Source: JANNPJ01 sp965200525
Lineage (GTDB): Bacteria > Actinomycetota > Actinomycetes > Actinomycetales > Kineosporiaceae
Length of the DNA stretch: 64,000 nt
Assembly (NCBI GenBank): GCA_965200525.1
Contig: OZ241368.1
Location: 186,001 to 250,000 of the forward strand
Direction: 5' to 3'
In this document: positions 1 through 8,816 of the stretch, piece by piece
How the letters are laid out: every line of letters begins with the position of its first letter
Numbering within the stretch: position 1 is the first letter of the stretch
Made by a program: the position numbers and the translations under genes
Notes under the pieces: model-generated
Told to the model about the DNA's origin: nothing
Seen by the model: the letters and a program-made list of their open reading frames with translations, nothing else
Database searches by the model: none

Positions 1-4
1 ATTT

Positions 5-1876
5 CTACCCGGCACAGCCGGCTCCGGCCGCGATCAGGGCGAAGCCCGAGCGCAGCCCCCCGGCCACCCCGAAGGCCGCGCTCAGCCCGTTGACCTGCAC
101 CGGAGCGCTGCTGACGTACAGGTAGGAGCCGATCCCCTGCCCGTTGCCCAGGGCACCGTAGTCGCCCAGGCCCCAGGCCCACACCGTGCCGTCGCTCTTC
201 ACCGCGTACTGCGCCGACCCGATGGCGTGGGCTATGGCGGTCACCGAGGCCAGGGCGCTGACCTTGACCGGGACGTCGCTGTCGGCGGTGCTGCCGTTGC
301 CCAGGCCACCGGTGGTTCCCTGACCCCAGTCCCACACGGAGCCGTCACTGGTGAGGGCGTACCCGTTGTGAGCCCCGGCGGCGATCGAGGTAACGGCAGT
401 GAGCGCGCTGACCGGCACTGGCGCAGGCACGGCGACCGCGGCGCTGGTGCCGTTGCCCAGGGCGCCCGATCCACCCCAGCCCCAGGCCCAGACCGTGCCG
501 TCGCTCTTGAGCGCGTACCCGTTGTCGACGTTGCCGGCGATCGCCGTGATCGAGCTCAGGCCCGGGATCTGCACCGGCACGCTGCTGCTGTAGCTGTTGC
601 TCAGGCCGGGCTGGTCGCCCAGCTGGCCCTCCCCGCCCTGGCCCCAGCCCCAGACCGTGCCGTCACTCTTGAGCGCGAAGGCGCTCAGGCCGGCGCCGGC
701 GATGGCGGTGACGCCGCTGAGCCCGCTGACCGGCACCGGGCTGGCGCTGCTGGCGTCGTAGGTGCCGTTGCCCAGATTGGCGTACCCGCCCAGGCCCCAG
801 GCCAGCACCGTCCCGTCCGTCCTGAGCGCGTATCCGGTGCTGAAACCCCCGCTCACGGCGGTGATCCCGCTCAGGCCCGCGACGGGAGCCGGCGTGCTGG
901 TGTCGGCGCTGACCGCCGTCCCGAGCTGGCCGTAGGTCGCACTCCCCCAGCCCCACACCGTGCCGTCGGTGCGCAGCCCGAACGCCGCCTGGCTGGTGCC
1001 GGCCACCGCGGTGACTCCGCTGAGGCCCCCGACCGGGCCCGACGTGCCCGTGGCGGTGGCGGCGTCGAACGCGTGCCCGTCCCCCAGTTCGCCGGACTCC
1101 CCCGCACCCCAGGCGCAGACCGTGCCGGAGGCCGGGCCGGGCGTGGTGATTTTGAGCGTGAGGACGGCGGAGGCCGCCATGCCGGCGTGCTTGCGGTCGA
1201 CGACCGACAGGTGCAGCGCGCTCACGGCCGGGGTCGTCGGGGTGCCCGCCAGCAGCCCGGCCTTCGACAGCGTCAGCCCGGCCGGCAGGGCACCGGCGAT
1301 CTGCCAGGCCGGGTTGGGCACGGTGGTGGTGAGCTGGGCCGAGTAGGGGTGGCCGGTGAGCGCGTCGGGCAGGCTCTGCGTGGTGACCGCGGCGGTGACG
1401 ACGTGGATGCTGTCGAGCGCCACCGGCCCGGCGGCGCTGCGGGCGCAGGCCAGCAGGACATGGTGGCCCGGCGTCAGGGCGATGCTGCGCCCCCAGAGGA
1501 AGTCGGCGCCCTTGGTGCGGGTCAGGTCCGTGGTGGCCACTGGCGCGGCGCTGCCGAGATCAACGTCGTCGAGGTAGAGCTCGACGCCGGTCACGGCGTT
1601 GGAGCCCTTGCCCTTGAGCAAGCCACTCACGTTCAGGGACGGCGTGGTGTCCAGGTCGAGAACGGTGTCGTCGTCCGGGGCAAGGATTCTCACCTTGACC
1701 GCCGAGGGTGGCGGTGAGCACGGCGACGGCGGCCCGCTGATCCGCGGATGGGGAAGGTTGAAGGCGGCAGCCGCCTGAGCCGGGCTGGTTCCGCCGGACA
1801 GGGCTGCAGCCATGACGACCGCAGCGGCGACGAGTGCCCGCCTACGCACCCTGGCGCCAGTTGTGTTCGTCTTCAT
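5..1876 (-). CDS. Secreted RCC1-repeat (beta-propeller) protein
   Basis: The 623-residue product begins with a signal peptide: a KTNTTGARVRRR basic start, an Ala/Val-rich core and an AQA cleavage-like end near residue 35. The ATG at 1876 was chosen because a GGGGGAG ribosome site precedes it; a longer in-frame extension lacks this and would bury the signal peptide. Residues of roughly 200-290 resemble a putative Ig (He_PIG) domain, with the pattern LPAGLTLSKAGLLAGTP. Seven RCC1-type units follow, each with a core like GTVWGWG...QLGDG, enough for one seven-bladed propeller. Such secreted propellers usually act as binding modules; no catalytic residues are evident. The stop codon sits 5 bases from the window edge, so the gene is complete but its downstream partner is unseen. 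Confidence 0.9.
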   Translation of the reverse strand: MKTNTTGARVRRRALVAAAVVMAAALSGGTSPAQAAAAFNLPHPRISGPPSPCSPPPSAVKVRILAPDDDTVLDLDTTPSLNVSGLLKGKGSNAVTGVELYLDDVDLGSAAPVATTDLTRTKGADFLWGRSIALTPGHHVLLACARSAAGPVALDSIHVVTAAVTTQSLPDALTGHPYSAQLTTTVPNPAWQIAGALPAGLTLSKAGLLAGTPTTPAVSALHLSVVDRKHAGMAASAVLTLKITTPGPASGTVCAWGAGESGELGDGHAFDAATATGTSGPVGGLSGVTAVAGTSQAAFGLRTDGTVWGWGSATYGQLGTAVSADTSTPAPVAGLSGITAVSGGFSTGYALRTDGTVLAWGLGGYANLGNGTYDASSASPVPVSGLSGVTAIAGAGLSAFALKSDGTVWGWGQGGEGQLGDQPGLSNSYSSSVPVQIPGLSSITAIAGNVDNGYALKSDGTVWAWGWGGSGALGNGTSAAVAVPAPVPVSALTAVTSIAAGAHNGYALTSDGSVWDWGQGTTGGLGNGSTADSDVPVKVSALASVTAIAHAIGSAQYAVKSDGTVWAWGLGDYGALGNGQGIGSYLYVSSAPVQVNGLSAAFGVAGGLRSGFALIAAGAGCAG

Positions 1877-2168
1877 GGCAATTCTCCCCCAAGAATGATC
1901 CGCACCTGATCTTCGGTGCCGGACGAAGGTAGCCGACGAGCCGAGGCCCGGATTTGTTTTGGCGCTCGGACGCGCCATCTCTCGTGGACCGACGTCACCG
2001 GTGGGAGGCACTCCGGTCCTGTCCGATCCGCCCCCCAGCGGCACTCCACCACTGCCGTCACAGGTCTGTTCATGACGGAGTGTCTCTGCGTGGACGTGAA
2101 CACGAGCCGGCCAAAACGAGCCGGAAGATCCGTGGTCAGTGTCCTATTCACCCCAGCGTTCGGGCCGG
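1877..2168. other. Intergenic, upstream of the RCC1 gene
   Basis: About 290 bases with no convincing ORF. It should hold the promoter for the RCC1 gene, but no clear -35/-10 pair can be named. Confidence 0.4.
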
Positions 2169-2636
2169 CTACTGCAGGGGGATGTCGTTGCCGGGGCCGC
2201 GCTCGCTCTCCGGGCGGGTCCCGAAGTAGCGCCGTTCCCCCGCGGTGATGGGGGTGTCGTTGATGCTGGCTTCGCGGCGGCTCATCAGGCCGTGGGCGTC
2301 GAACTCCCACAGCTCGTTGCCGTAGCTGCGAAACCACTGATCGGCGCGGTCGTGCCATTCGTACTGGAACCGGACGGCGATTCGGTCGTGCCGGAATCCC
2401 CAGAGGCTCTTGCGCAGCACGTAGTCCAGTTCCTTGTCCCACTTGGCGGTGAGGAACGTGACGATCGCGGCCCGGCCGGTCAAAAAGGTGTCTCGGTTAC
2501 GCCAGACGCAGTCTTCTGTGTATGCGGCCGCGACCCGGTGCGGGTCGCGGGTGTTCCAGGCGTCCTCGGCGGCCTGAACCTTCGCGGTCGCGGTGTCGAG
2601 GTCGAAAGGCGGTAACGGCGGGCGGGGCACGGACAC
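2169..2636 (-). CDS. NTF2-like (SnoaL/DUF1348) protein
   Basis: A 155-residue protein matching the DUF1348 type of NTF2-like fold: WNTRDP near the start, then YTEDCVWRNRD, a central FLTAKW segment and FQYEWHD. The GTG start at 2636 has an AAGGAG site 6 bases upstream. It is the last gene of a three-gene minus-strand set and starts 29 bases after the flavin-binding gene ends. NTF2-like proteins of this size can be small enzymes or binding proteins; the substrate cannot be read from sequence. The neighbours suggest a redox or detoxification setting. Confidence 0.85.
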   Translation of the reverse strand: MSVPRPPLPPFDLDTATAKVQAAEDAWNTRDPHRVAAAYTEDCVWRNRDTFLTGRAAIVTFLTAKWDKELDYVLRKSLWGFRHDRIAVRFQYEWHDRADQWFRSYGNELWEFDAHGLMSRREASINDTPITAGERRYFGTRPESERGPGNDIPLQ

Positions 2637-2665
2637 GGGATTCTCCTTCGGTAGGCCGGCGGCGC

Positions 2666-3688
2666 TCAGGGTTGGTCCGGGCCGGCACTCGGCCCGTCCG
2701 TGAGGGGTGGGTTACGCGGATAGGGCAGGACGTCGGGGGCGCGCAGGCCGTACAGGTGGCCGGCGACGGCGGTGTGGACAGCGAACCGCACACGTCGTCC
2801 GGTGCCGCCGTCGTCGCCGGCACCGCTGGGTGCGCTCCAGTCGAGGGTGGCGGCGCCGGACAGGTGCAGGCTCTGGCCGGTGACGAAGTCGGCGAACCAC
2901 AGGGCCGCGGTGGGGTCAACGGCAAGGTTGCCGAGGCTGTTGAACATGTTGTTGCCCGGATAGTCCGGCCACCACAGCTCAACCGGATCGCCGCCGTCAC
3001 CGGGGCCCGTTCTCGCGGCGACCCGGACGAAACCGGCCGGGCCGCCCCGATGGGACGCGTCGTTGCCGCGCTCGGGGTGGGTGGTACCGAGCAGGAACGT
3101 GTCAGCGGACCGGATCAGGGTGACGTCGGCCGCGGTCAGAGTGCCGCCCCACCGGGCCTGCCGGATACCGGCAGCACCACTGCTGGCGGCAGTTTCGGCG
3201 GCGGGCTGGAGGTTTCGTTGCTGGATGTACTGCGGGCAGTTGCCGTAGGCCTGTTCGACATCGATCTGCAGCTCGCCGGGCGACACCCTGGCCAGGGCAC
3301 CGTTGATCCGGACCCGTCGGCGGGTCGCGAAGTCGATCGCCAGGAGCCCGACCGGCTGGGCCGCGACCAAGTGGTGCAACGGATCCCCGTCGGCCGCGGT
3401 GGTGTGGATCAGCAGGGTGCTGGCTCCGTTCGCGTGGAGGAATCCCGGGGAGCCGACAAGCGGGGAGATCCACAGCCTCCCGGCCGGGTCGCGGGCGCTC
3501 AGGGCGGCGAGGCGCCGATCGGTCAGGAACCGACCGACACCTCCACGCAGGTCAGGTGCGGCAAGCATCCCGGACAGCCGGGCCGCAGCCGCAAGTACGC
3601 CGGCCCGCTGCTGCACGGCCAGTTCGCCGGCGTGGAACCCGACCGAACTGCTCGGTCCCAGGCTTGTCCTTCGTGGATGGCTGGTCAC
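2666..3688 (-). CDS. Pyridoxamine 5'-phosphate oxidase-family (flavin-binding) protein
   Basis: About 340 residues. The N-terminal half has the PNPOx-like split-barrel pattern (FLTDRRLAALSARDPAGRLW, later GLLAIDFATRRRVRING), typical of FMN-binding proteins often annotated as PNPOx family. I chose GTG at 3688 because it has AGGAG six bases upstream; a longer GTG start at 3724 adds 12 residues without a clear site. The second half repeats a barrel-like layout (GTTHPERGNDASHRGG, then FNSLGNLAVDP), so the chain may contain two barrels. It lies 67 bases after the AhpD-like gene, probably in one transcript. The substrate is unknown; electron transfer or peroxide-linked reduction is an inference. 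Confidence 0.82.
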   Translation of the reverse strand: MTSHPRRTSLGPSSSVGFHAGELAVQQRAGVLAAAARLSGMLAAPDLRGGVGRFLTDRRLAALSARDPAGRLWISPLVGSPGFLHANGASTLLIHTTAADGDPLHHLVAAQPVGLLAIDFATRRRVRINGALARVSPGELQIDVEQAYGNCPQYIQQRNLQPAAETAASSGAAGIRQARWGGTLTAADVTLIRSADTFLLGTTHPERGNDASHRGGPAGFVRVAARTGPGDGGDPVELWWPDYPGNNMFNSLGNLAVDPTAALWFADFVTGQSLHLSGAATLDWSAPSGAGDDGGTGRRVRFAVHTAVAGHLYGLRAPDVLPYPRNPPLTDGPSAGPDQP

Positions 3689-3755
3689 AGCGGTCTCCTG
3701 TCGGGCTGCGGGGTTCCGGTTCACCGGCCTGGTCGGTTGCTGCCGCTTGGCGGGC

Positions 3756-4307
3756 TCAGGCGGCGTGAGAATGCGGGGTGACGACGGGCCAGTCGTTGTC
3801 GACGCCGGCCAGAACGTTGAAGTAGTTGGTCAGGATGTTGAGGGCCAGGTGGCCGACGATCTCGCCGATCTCGGCGTCACTGACCCCGCCCGCGCGGGCC
3901 TCGGCCAGGACGTGGTCGTCGAGGTGGCCACGTCCGCGCAGGATCGCCTGCGACAACCGCAGCAGTTGCTCGGTGTGCGGGTCGCGCGATTCGCTGTGCC
4001 GGGCCCGCTCGAGTTCGTCGGCGTCGACCTTGGCGACGTTCGCACCGATGTAGGTGTGCGCGGACAGGCAGTACTCGCAACCGTTCGCCTCCGCGGTCGC
4101 AACAGCCAGCTGCTCGCCTACCCCCGCCGGGATGACACCACCGCTCAGCGCGCCCAACAGCGCCAGGTACCCCTTGAGCAGGGCCGGGCTGTTGGCCATC
4201 ACCTTGGTCATGTTCGGGACCAGGCCGAAGGTCTTCTTCACGTCACCGAGCAGCTGCGCGGCGGGGCCGGTTGCGGTGGCCGGATCGATCTGAGGAAGCG
4301 TAGACAT
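3756..4307 (-). CDS. Carboxymuconolactone decarboxylase/AhpD-family peroxidase-like protein
   Basis: A 183-residue all-helical CMD/AhpD protein. The redox motif C77-E-Y-C80 followed by H84 (CEYCLSAH) is complete, so thiol peroxidase-type chemistry is plausible. The ATG at 4307 was chosen over a longer in-frame start because AGAGAGG lies upstream and the sequence from there aligns with family N-termini. First gene of the minus-strand set with the flavin-binding and NTF2-like genes. It is transcribed away from the CGNR regulator, which suggests that regulator controls this set. Confidence 0.88.
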   Translation of the reverse strand: MSTLPQIDPATATGPAAQLLGDVKKTFGLVPNMTKVMANSPALLKGYLALLGALSGGVIPAGVGEQLAVATAEANGCEYCLSAHTYIGANVAKVDADELERARHSESRDPHTEQLLRLSQAILRGRGHLDDHVLAEARAGGVSDAEIGEIVGHLALNILTNYFNVLAGVDNDWPVVTPHSHAA

Positions 4308-4462
4308 GAGAGTGCCTCTCTGAGCTGAGCGGGGGCAGGACGACCGGACAAGCACTAATGGCTTGAAGCGCCTGTTGGCATTAGGACCATGACATGGCCC
4401 CTTGATGGCTGTCAAATGGTTGCTGCTAGGTTCATCCATTAGTTGGTGGTACTGTCGCAACC
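4308..4462. promoter_or_regulatory. Divergent promoter region with mirrored 8-base sites
   Basis: The region lies between the AhpD-like operon and the CGNR regulator. ACTAATGG at 4354-4361 and its exact reverse complement CCATTAGT at 4436-4443 sit about 75 bases apart, one near each gene. A partial third copy (GCATTAGG) lies near 4379. A possible -10 (TAGGTT, 4427-4432) precedes the CGNR gene. Binding by the CGNR protein is inferred. Confidence 0.45.
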
Positions 4463-5131
4463 ATGGTCAGCGAGCGAACCGACGGCGGTCAGGCGCCTCT
4501 GCTGGGCGAGCCGCTCCCGGTCGAGCTGATGAACACCCTCTGGGCCGACCGCGAGGGCGTGCACGACGCCCTGCGTGACCCAACCGGCGTGGCTGCCTGG
4601 ATCGCTGCCGTCCACGACCGGCTCGCTCCACTGCTGCCGCCCCAGTCGGTCAGCAGCCTCGGCCCGGGTGACGTCACCCTCGATGCCTCAGAGGCGCTCG
4701 CGCCAAACCTGCGTGGGTTACGTGACGCGTTGCGGCGCCTTGCGGGCGAGGTCACCGCCGACCCGCGTCCGGCCGCCACGTCAGCGACCGATGACCACGC
4801 CACCGCTGTGGCCGTCATCAACCAGGCCTGCGCGCTGGCCCCGACCTGGCTTCAGCTGGCCTGGTCACCCGGCGGTGACCCCACCCAGCTCATCAGCTCC
4901 GCGGCCGCACCAGCGGAGATCGTGATGTCGGTGCTCGGGCAGCAGGCAGCAGCACTCTTCACCGGCCCCCAGCGACCCGAGCTGCGGGCCTGCCTCGCCC
5001 CGGGGTGCGTGCTCTACTTCATCAAACAGCACCCCCGCCGAGAATGGTGCTCCGACGGCTGCGGCAACCGAGCCCGCGTCGCTCGCCATTACCAGCGCCA
5101 CCACCCCCAGCCGCCAGTAGTCAAGCCCTAG
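4463..5131 (+). CDS. CGNR zinc-finger transcriptional regulator (ABATE domain)
   Basis: The 222-residue protein has an N-terminal ABATE-like region (NTLWADREGVHDAL) and a C-terminal CGNR zinc finger. The likely ligands are C177, C182, C196 and C200, and the signature is CSDGCGNR. The basic tail ARVARHYQRHH is typical of DNA binding. These actinobacterial proteins are predicted regulators, often next to the genes they control. No good ribosome site precedes the ATG at 4463, so a short leader or leaderless mRNA is possible. The divergent neighbour is a redox operon, its probable target. A hairpin lies about 125 bases after the stop. Confidence 0.88.
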   Translation: MVSERTDGGQAPLLGEPLPVELMNTLWADREGVHDALRDPTGVAAWIAAVHDRLAPLLPPQSVSSLGPGDVTLDASEALAPNLRGLRDALRRLAGEVTADPRPAATSATDDHATAVAVINQACALAPTWLQLAWSPGGDPTQLISSAAAPAEIVMSVLGQQAAALFTGPQRPELRACLAPGCVLYFIKQHPRREWCSDGCGNRARVARHYQRHHPQPPVVKP

Positions 5132-5256
5132 CCGCCGACAGACCGCGACGCGACCGTCCATCGCGAACTGGTCAGCCAGCCAGCCGGTCGGTGCGGTGAA
5201 CCGTATCGTCGCCGGGCAGATCGAGTGCGCGCCGGCGGCGAAGAAGCTCGGCGATT

Positions 5257-5274
5257 GCTCGGCGATTGCCGAGC
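5257..5274 (+). terminator. Hairpin after the CGNR gene
   Basis: GCTCGGC and GCCGAGC form a 7-base perfect stem with a GATT loop. It sits in a 334-base gap (5132-5465) that otherwise shows no gene. It may end the CGNR transcript or be part of the leader of the next gene. No T-run follows, as is usual in actinobacteria. Confidence 0.4.
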
Positions 5275-5465
5275 GCGCCCGTCGCTACGTCGCGCACGCG
5301 CCGCAATGCCCCGGTCACATTGGATCCCTCTGCCGTGCTTGGGTTTACACGGATTGCTGCAGGATTCTCACGGGAGTCTTACGTGCCCGATGTTCGGGAC
5401 TAGGAACGAGGGCTGCGTCGGTTCCACCCGATGTCAGTCATCGTGAACCTCCGAAAGGAACAGAA

Positions 5466-6572
5466 ATTCTCGGACGCAGGCTCCTGCCGGTCACGGTCGC
5501 CCTCACCGCCATGACGTTCACTGGCGCAGGCGTGGCCAGCGCCACCACTGCCCACCATCCGCGCGTCGTCGGCCACGTCTACGAGGCCACCAACGCAGCC
5601 GCCGGCAACGCCATCCAGGTGTTCGACCGGACCTCCGACGGCGCCCTCACAGCAACCGGTTCCGTGCCCACCGGCGGTCTCGGCGCCGGCGTGTCACTGC
5701 ACTCGCAGAACGGCGTCGTGCGCGAGGGCAACCTGCTCTTCGTGGTCAATGCCGGCGACAACTCGGTGTCCACCCTGGCCATCACCGACCACGGCCTGGT
5801 CGCGCGTGACACCATTTCGTCTGGCGGGGTACTGCCGGTCAGCATCACCGCCACCGGCGGCGTGGCCTACGTTTTGAACCAGACCAGCGACACGGTCAAC
5901 GGTTTTCGCTACACCAGATCCGGTCACCTCTCTGCGTTGCCCGACTCCGAGCGCTCGCTGACCCCCAACCCGGCCGGCGGATTTACCGACGCCGCGCAGG
6001 TCTCGTTCACCCCGGACGGCTCCGCGCTGGTAGTCACCGAGAAGGCGAGCAACAACATCGACACGTTCGCGGTGCGCGGCAGCGGCCGTCTCGGCTCCGC
6101 CCAGTCCAAGGCGGCCGCGGGCACTACGCCCTACGGCTTCGATTTTGACAACAATGGCCACATCATCGTGTCCGAAGCGGCGACCGGCTCGGCATCGTCG
6201 TACCGGCTCGACCGGCACGTCCTGAACACGATCAGCGGCGCCGTCTCCGACACCCAGGCCGCCGCGTGCTGGCTGGTCGTGAGCAGGGATGGTCACACTG
6301 CGTATGCCGTGAACGCCGCCAGCGCAACGATTTCCTCCTACCGGATCAGCCACAACGGAACCCTGGCCCTGAGCATCGCCGTTGCCGCCAGCACGGGAAC
6401 CGCCAGCGGACCGACCGACGCTTCGGTCAGCGCCGACGGTCGCTCGCTGAACGTCCGCCTGGCCGACGGCACCGTGGTCTCCTACCAGATCGCGGGTAAC
6501 GGCGACCTTTCCTCAGCCGCTCTGGCCAAGGGCGCCGTCGCGATTGGCAGTTCGGGTCTCGCCACCGACTGA
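5466..6572 (+). CDS. Secreted seven-bladed-propeller (lactonase-like) protein, probable ATT start
   Basis: Residues downstream of 5466 form a signal peptide (GRRLLPVTVALTAMTF...GVASA) and then a YncE/lactonase-like beta-propeller. Recurrent blade patterns include LLFVVNAGDNSVSTLAI, VAYVLNQTSDTVNGF and SALVVTEKASNNIDTF. No ATG, GTG or TTG sits where the signal peptide must begin. The codon ATT at 5466-5468 has AAAGGA at 5454-5459, an ideal 6-base gap. I therefore take ATT as the start, giving 368 residues. The alternative GTG at 5196 would add 90 residues of poor-quality sequence running through a hairpin. The role is unknown: extracytoplasmic binding or lactone hydrolysis are family-level possibilities. 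It is followed by a duplicated terminator. Confidence 0.75.
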   Translation: MLGRRLLPVTVALTAMTFTGAGVASATTAHHPRVVGHVYEATNAAAGNAIQVFDRTSDGALTATGSVPTGGLGAGVSLHSQNGVVREGNLLFVVNAGDNSVSTLAITDHGLVARDTISSGGVLPVSITATGGVAYVLNQTSDTVNGFRYTRSGHLSALPDSERSLTPNPAGGFTDAAQVSFTPDGSALVVTEKASNNIDTFAVRGSGRLGSAQSKAAAGTTPYGFDFDNNGHIIVSEAATGSASSYRLDRHVLNTISGAVSDTQAAACWLVVSRDGHTAYAVNAASATISSYRISHNGTLALSIAVAASTGTASGPTDASVSADGRSLNVRLADGTVVSYQIAGNGDLSSAALAKGAVAIGSSGLATD

Positions 6573-6596
6573 GAGCCAACTAAAGCCCTGGCCAGG

Positions 6597-6663
6597 CCTT
6601 CTGTCACTTCTGTGACGGAAGGCTTGGCCAGACTCTGCCTTCTGTCACTTCTGTGACGGAAGG
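6597..6663 (+). terminator. Tandemly duplicated terminator hairpin
   Basis: Two near-identical hairpins lie at 6597-6622 and 6638-6663, offset by 41 bases. Each has arms CCTTC-T-GTCAC and GTGAC-G-GAAGG around a TTCT loop, followed by CTTGGCCAG. They lie 24 bases after the propeller gene. Confidence 0.7.
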
Positions 6664-7127
6664 CTTGGCCAGGCTCTGAATTCGGGAGTTCGGGTCACGT
6701 CCCGAGCGCCTCGTGAGTTGTCCGGCTAGATGACCACGGATGTGGCTCCCGCTTCCGGTGGCGATGGTTCGGCAGGCACGTCGCAAGGAAGTCGTGCAGG
6801 GTGAGGAACCCTTCATGACGAAGATGCGGCGTACCTGTCATGGTGTTGACCCCGTGGGATCACCGACCGTGATCTCTATGGCCGCGGTGTTGTGTTTGGC
6901 ACGATCAACATCCCAGCAGGCGCAGCCGCGGATGAAGCCGCGCAGTCCAGTACCGATAACGCAGGGTGGGCAGGGTCGCCGATGGTTACGCGATGACGAT
7001 CGCCTGCACCCCGGTCCTGACTGCCGACCTCGCGTTGGCTTTCGAGGTGGGTGCCGACGCGCATTCCTTGTACCCGGCGATCACCCGGGCTCGGGAGAAC
7101 ACGCACCCCTGGCTGGAGTCTTGCAGG
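6664..7127. other. Intergenic with no supported gene
   Basis: Short ORFs occur on both strands, but none has a convincing ribosome site, a domain pattern or consistent codon bias. It could be decayed coding DNA. I see nothing I can name. Confidence 0.3.
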
Positions 7128-7817
7128 TCAGCCCTTTTTCGGTGCGCGGAAGGTGGCTCGCCAGCGACGCTCGTGCGGTGGGCGCGGGTCGGGTACCTGC
7201 TCGATCTCACCGATGGTGAGGTGGTTGGCGGCGAAGGCCTCCACCTCGTCGCGGTGTAGGGGCCAGGGACCGGTGGGGCCCACGGGCACACGGTCGTCGC
7301 GGGCCGCGGCGATGACCAACAGTGTCCCGCCGGGCGCCACAAAGCGGCTGATGTTGGCGATCGCGACCGGGTGCAGAGCTTCAGGGAGCGCTTGCACGGT
7401 GATGACCTCGACGACGAAGTCGAACGCAGCGTGCCACTCGATCGGTGGCGCGAGCAGGTCGGCGGCCAGGTAGCGCACCGTGGAAGCGGGCCAGCGACTG
7501 CGCGCGAGGGTAACGGCCGTCGCAGAGATGTCGAAGGCCACCGTGTCGTAGCCGAGGGCGGCGAGGTACTCCGCGTCGGCGCCCAGACCGCAGCCGACGG
7601 CCACGGCCCGCCGGCCTGCGCCCCGCACCCGATGCTGGCGCGCCCACGCCACCAACAGCGGGTGGGGATCCTCGCGGCTCCAGGGCAGGGTCACGCGGCC
7701 CGCCGCACCGGCGGCGTACAGCTCCTCGAACCAGCCCGTGGCGTCGTCAGCGGCGTATCCGCGGGCCGACAGCCGCTCCTCCTCGATCTCCCAGTCCACC
7801 GGTTCCGGACGACTCAT
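7128..7817 (-). CDS. Class I SAM-dependent methyltransferase
   Basis: The 229-residue Rossmann-fold methyltransferase has SAM-binding motif I as AVAVGCGLGADAEYL and the acidic strand-2 end as VAFDISATAV. The later strand-4 region is FDFVVEVITVQALP, followed by RFVAPGGTLLVIAAAR. The arrangement resembles small-molecule (thiopurine-type) methyltransferases. Its ATG overlaps the stop of the alpha/beta hydrolase as ATGA, so the two are translationally coupled. The substrate is not predictable. Confidence 0.88.
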   Translation of the reverse strand: MSRPEPVDWEIEEERLSARGYAADDATGWFEELYAAGAAGRVTLPWSREDPHPLLVAWARQHRVRGAGRRAVAVGCGLGADAEYLAALGYDTVAFDISATAVTLARSRWPASTVRYLAADLLAPPIEWHAAFDFVVEVITVQALPEALHPVAIANISRFVAPGGTLLVIAAARDDRVPVGPTGPWPLHRDEVEAFAANHLTIGEIEQVPDPRPPHERRWRATFRAPKKG

Positions 7818-8497
7818 AACGCCTTCGAGGCTATCGGCGCTGTTTGAGCGGCCGTGCGCGACCGTAGCGTTTCGAGCACCGCCACGAGCTCCCGGGGGCG
7901 GCTGAGGGCGACGCAGTGGCCCCCGTCGATCTCGTCGGGCTCGATCCCGAGGCGCTCACGCACGACGCGGCGCTGCCAGTCGGCCGGGAAGAAGCGGTCC
8001 TGGCGGGCCAGCACGAACCGGGTCGGCACGTCGGGCCAGCGCTTGAGCGGATGCGGCTGGCGCATCGGCTCGGCGGCCTGCGGGCCGGCATGAGCGCCAG
8101 CCTCCGCACGCACACTGTCGGGCACGTCGTGCAGGAAAACGTCGACAGGGTCGAAGTCGGGCCCGATCTGCACGGGGTGGCCGGTTGCGGCCCACCAGTC
8201 GGTCTCCCCGGGCCGCGGGACCATCGCGTTGAGTAGCACCAGCAGCTCGACGGGCCGGCGCTCCGCCACCAGCGGCGCGACGAACCCGCCCAGCGACTGG
8301 CCCACGACGACCAGTTCGCTGCGGTCGCCCACCGCGCTGAGCACCACTTGGGTGTATTCGGCGAGCCCCGCCGACTCGTCACCCACCGGAAGGTCCATGG
8401 CGACCACCTCGTGCCCCCGCTCCACCAGCAGCGGCGCCACCAGATGCCAATACCACGCATCGCTCCCGGCCCCGTGGATCAAAACGTACGTCGCCAT
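7814..8497 (-). CDS. Alpha/beta hydrolase
   Basis: A 227-residue hydrolase. The oxyanion loop is LIHGAGS near residue 8, and the nucleophile elbow is GQSLGG with Ser68. The acid and base probably lie in the RQDRFFP and GGHCVALSRP segments near the C-terminus. The fold resembles the salicylate-esterase/MenH-like group annotated simply as alpha/beta fold hydrolase. An AGGAGG site sits 6 bases before the ATG at 8497. First gene of a two-gene unit with the methyltransferase. Confidence 0.9.
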   Translation of the reverse strand: MATYVLIHGAGSDAWYWHLVAPLLVERGHEVVAMDLPVGDESAGLAEYTQVVLSAVGDRSELVVVGQSLGGFVAPLVAERRPVELLVLLNAMVPRPGETDWWAATGHPVQIGPDFDPVDVFLHDVPDSVRAEAGAHAGPQAAEPMRQPHPLKRWPDVPTRFVLARQDRFFPADWQRRVVRERLGIEPDEIDGGHCVALSRPRELVAVLETLRSRTAAQTAPIASKAL

Positions 8498-8816
8498 GGC
8501 CGCCTCCTGCTCGCGTCTCCGAAGACCTCACGAGTCACCAGACTGCCCAGACCAGTCAAACTCATCGCCGGACTGACAGGTCCTGCGCACGAGCGAGTCA
8601 GGAGTTCAGCACCGCCCAGCAGAGACCGATAACTGAATGGTTGCGGACTGAGTCGACGGTCAGCATGCGGTCGTAGGACCAGAATGGGCAGTGTAGGCGC
8701 GAGCGGCAGCGTGAGAGGTACGGGCACCGTCGACGATTTTGTGCGCCAGCGAGGCTCGACATCGACCATGCACTGCTCCACCACGAACACGGCGTACGCG
8801 CCGGGAAGGGTCGCCC
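8498..8816. other. Divergent intergenic region
   Basis: 319 bases between the hydrolase and the diguanylate cyclase genes, which point away from each other. It must hold two promoters, but no repeat or consensus site stands out. A longer in-frame start for the plus-strand gene (GTG-type at 8739) would intrude here without a ribosome site. Confidence 0.35.

Noticed and set aside
227..1717. 496-codon ORF antisense to the RCC1 gene
   Set aside because: It mirrors the repeat DNA of the RCC1 gene, with no ribosome site or domain.
5196..5465. N-terminal 90-residue extension of the propeller gene
   Set aside because: It runs through a hairpin, places a signal peptide in the interior, and lacks a ribosome site; the ATT at 5466 explains the data better.
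6876..7106. Short ORFs on both strands after the duplicated terminator
   Set aside because: No ribosome site, no motif, and competing frames of equal quality.
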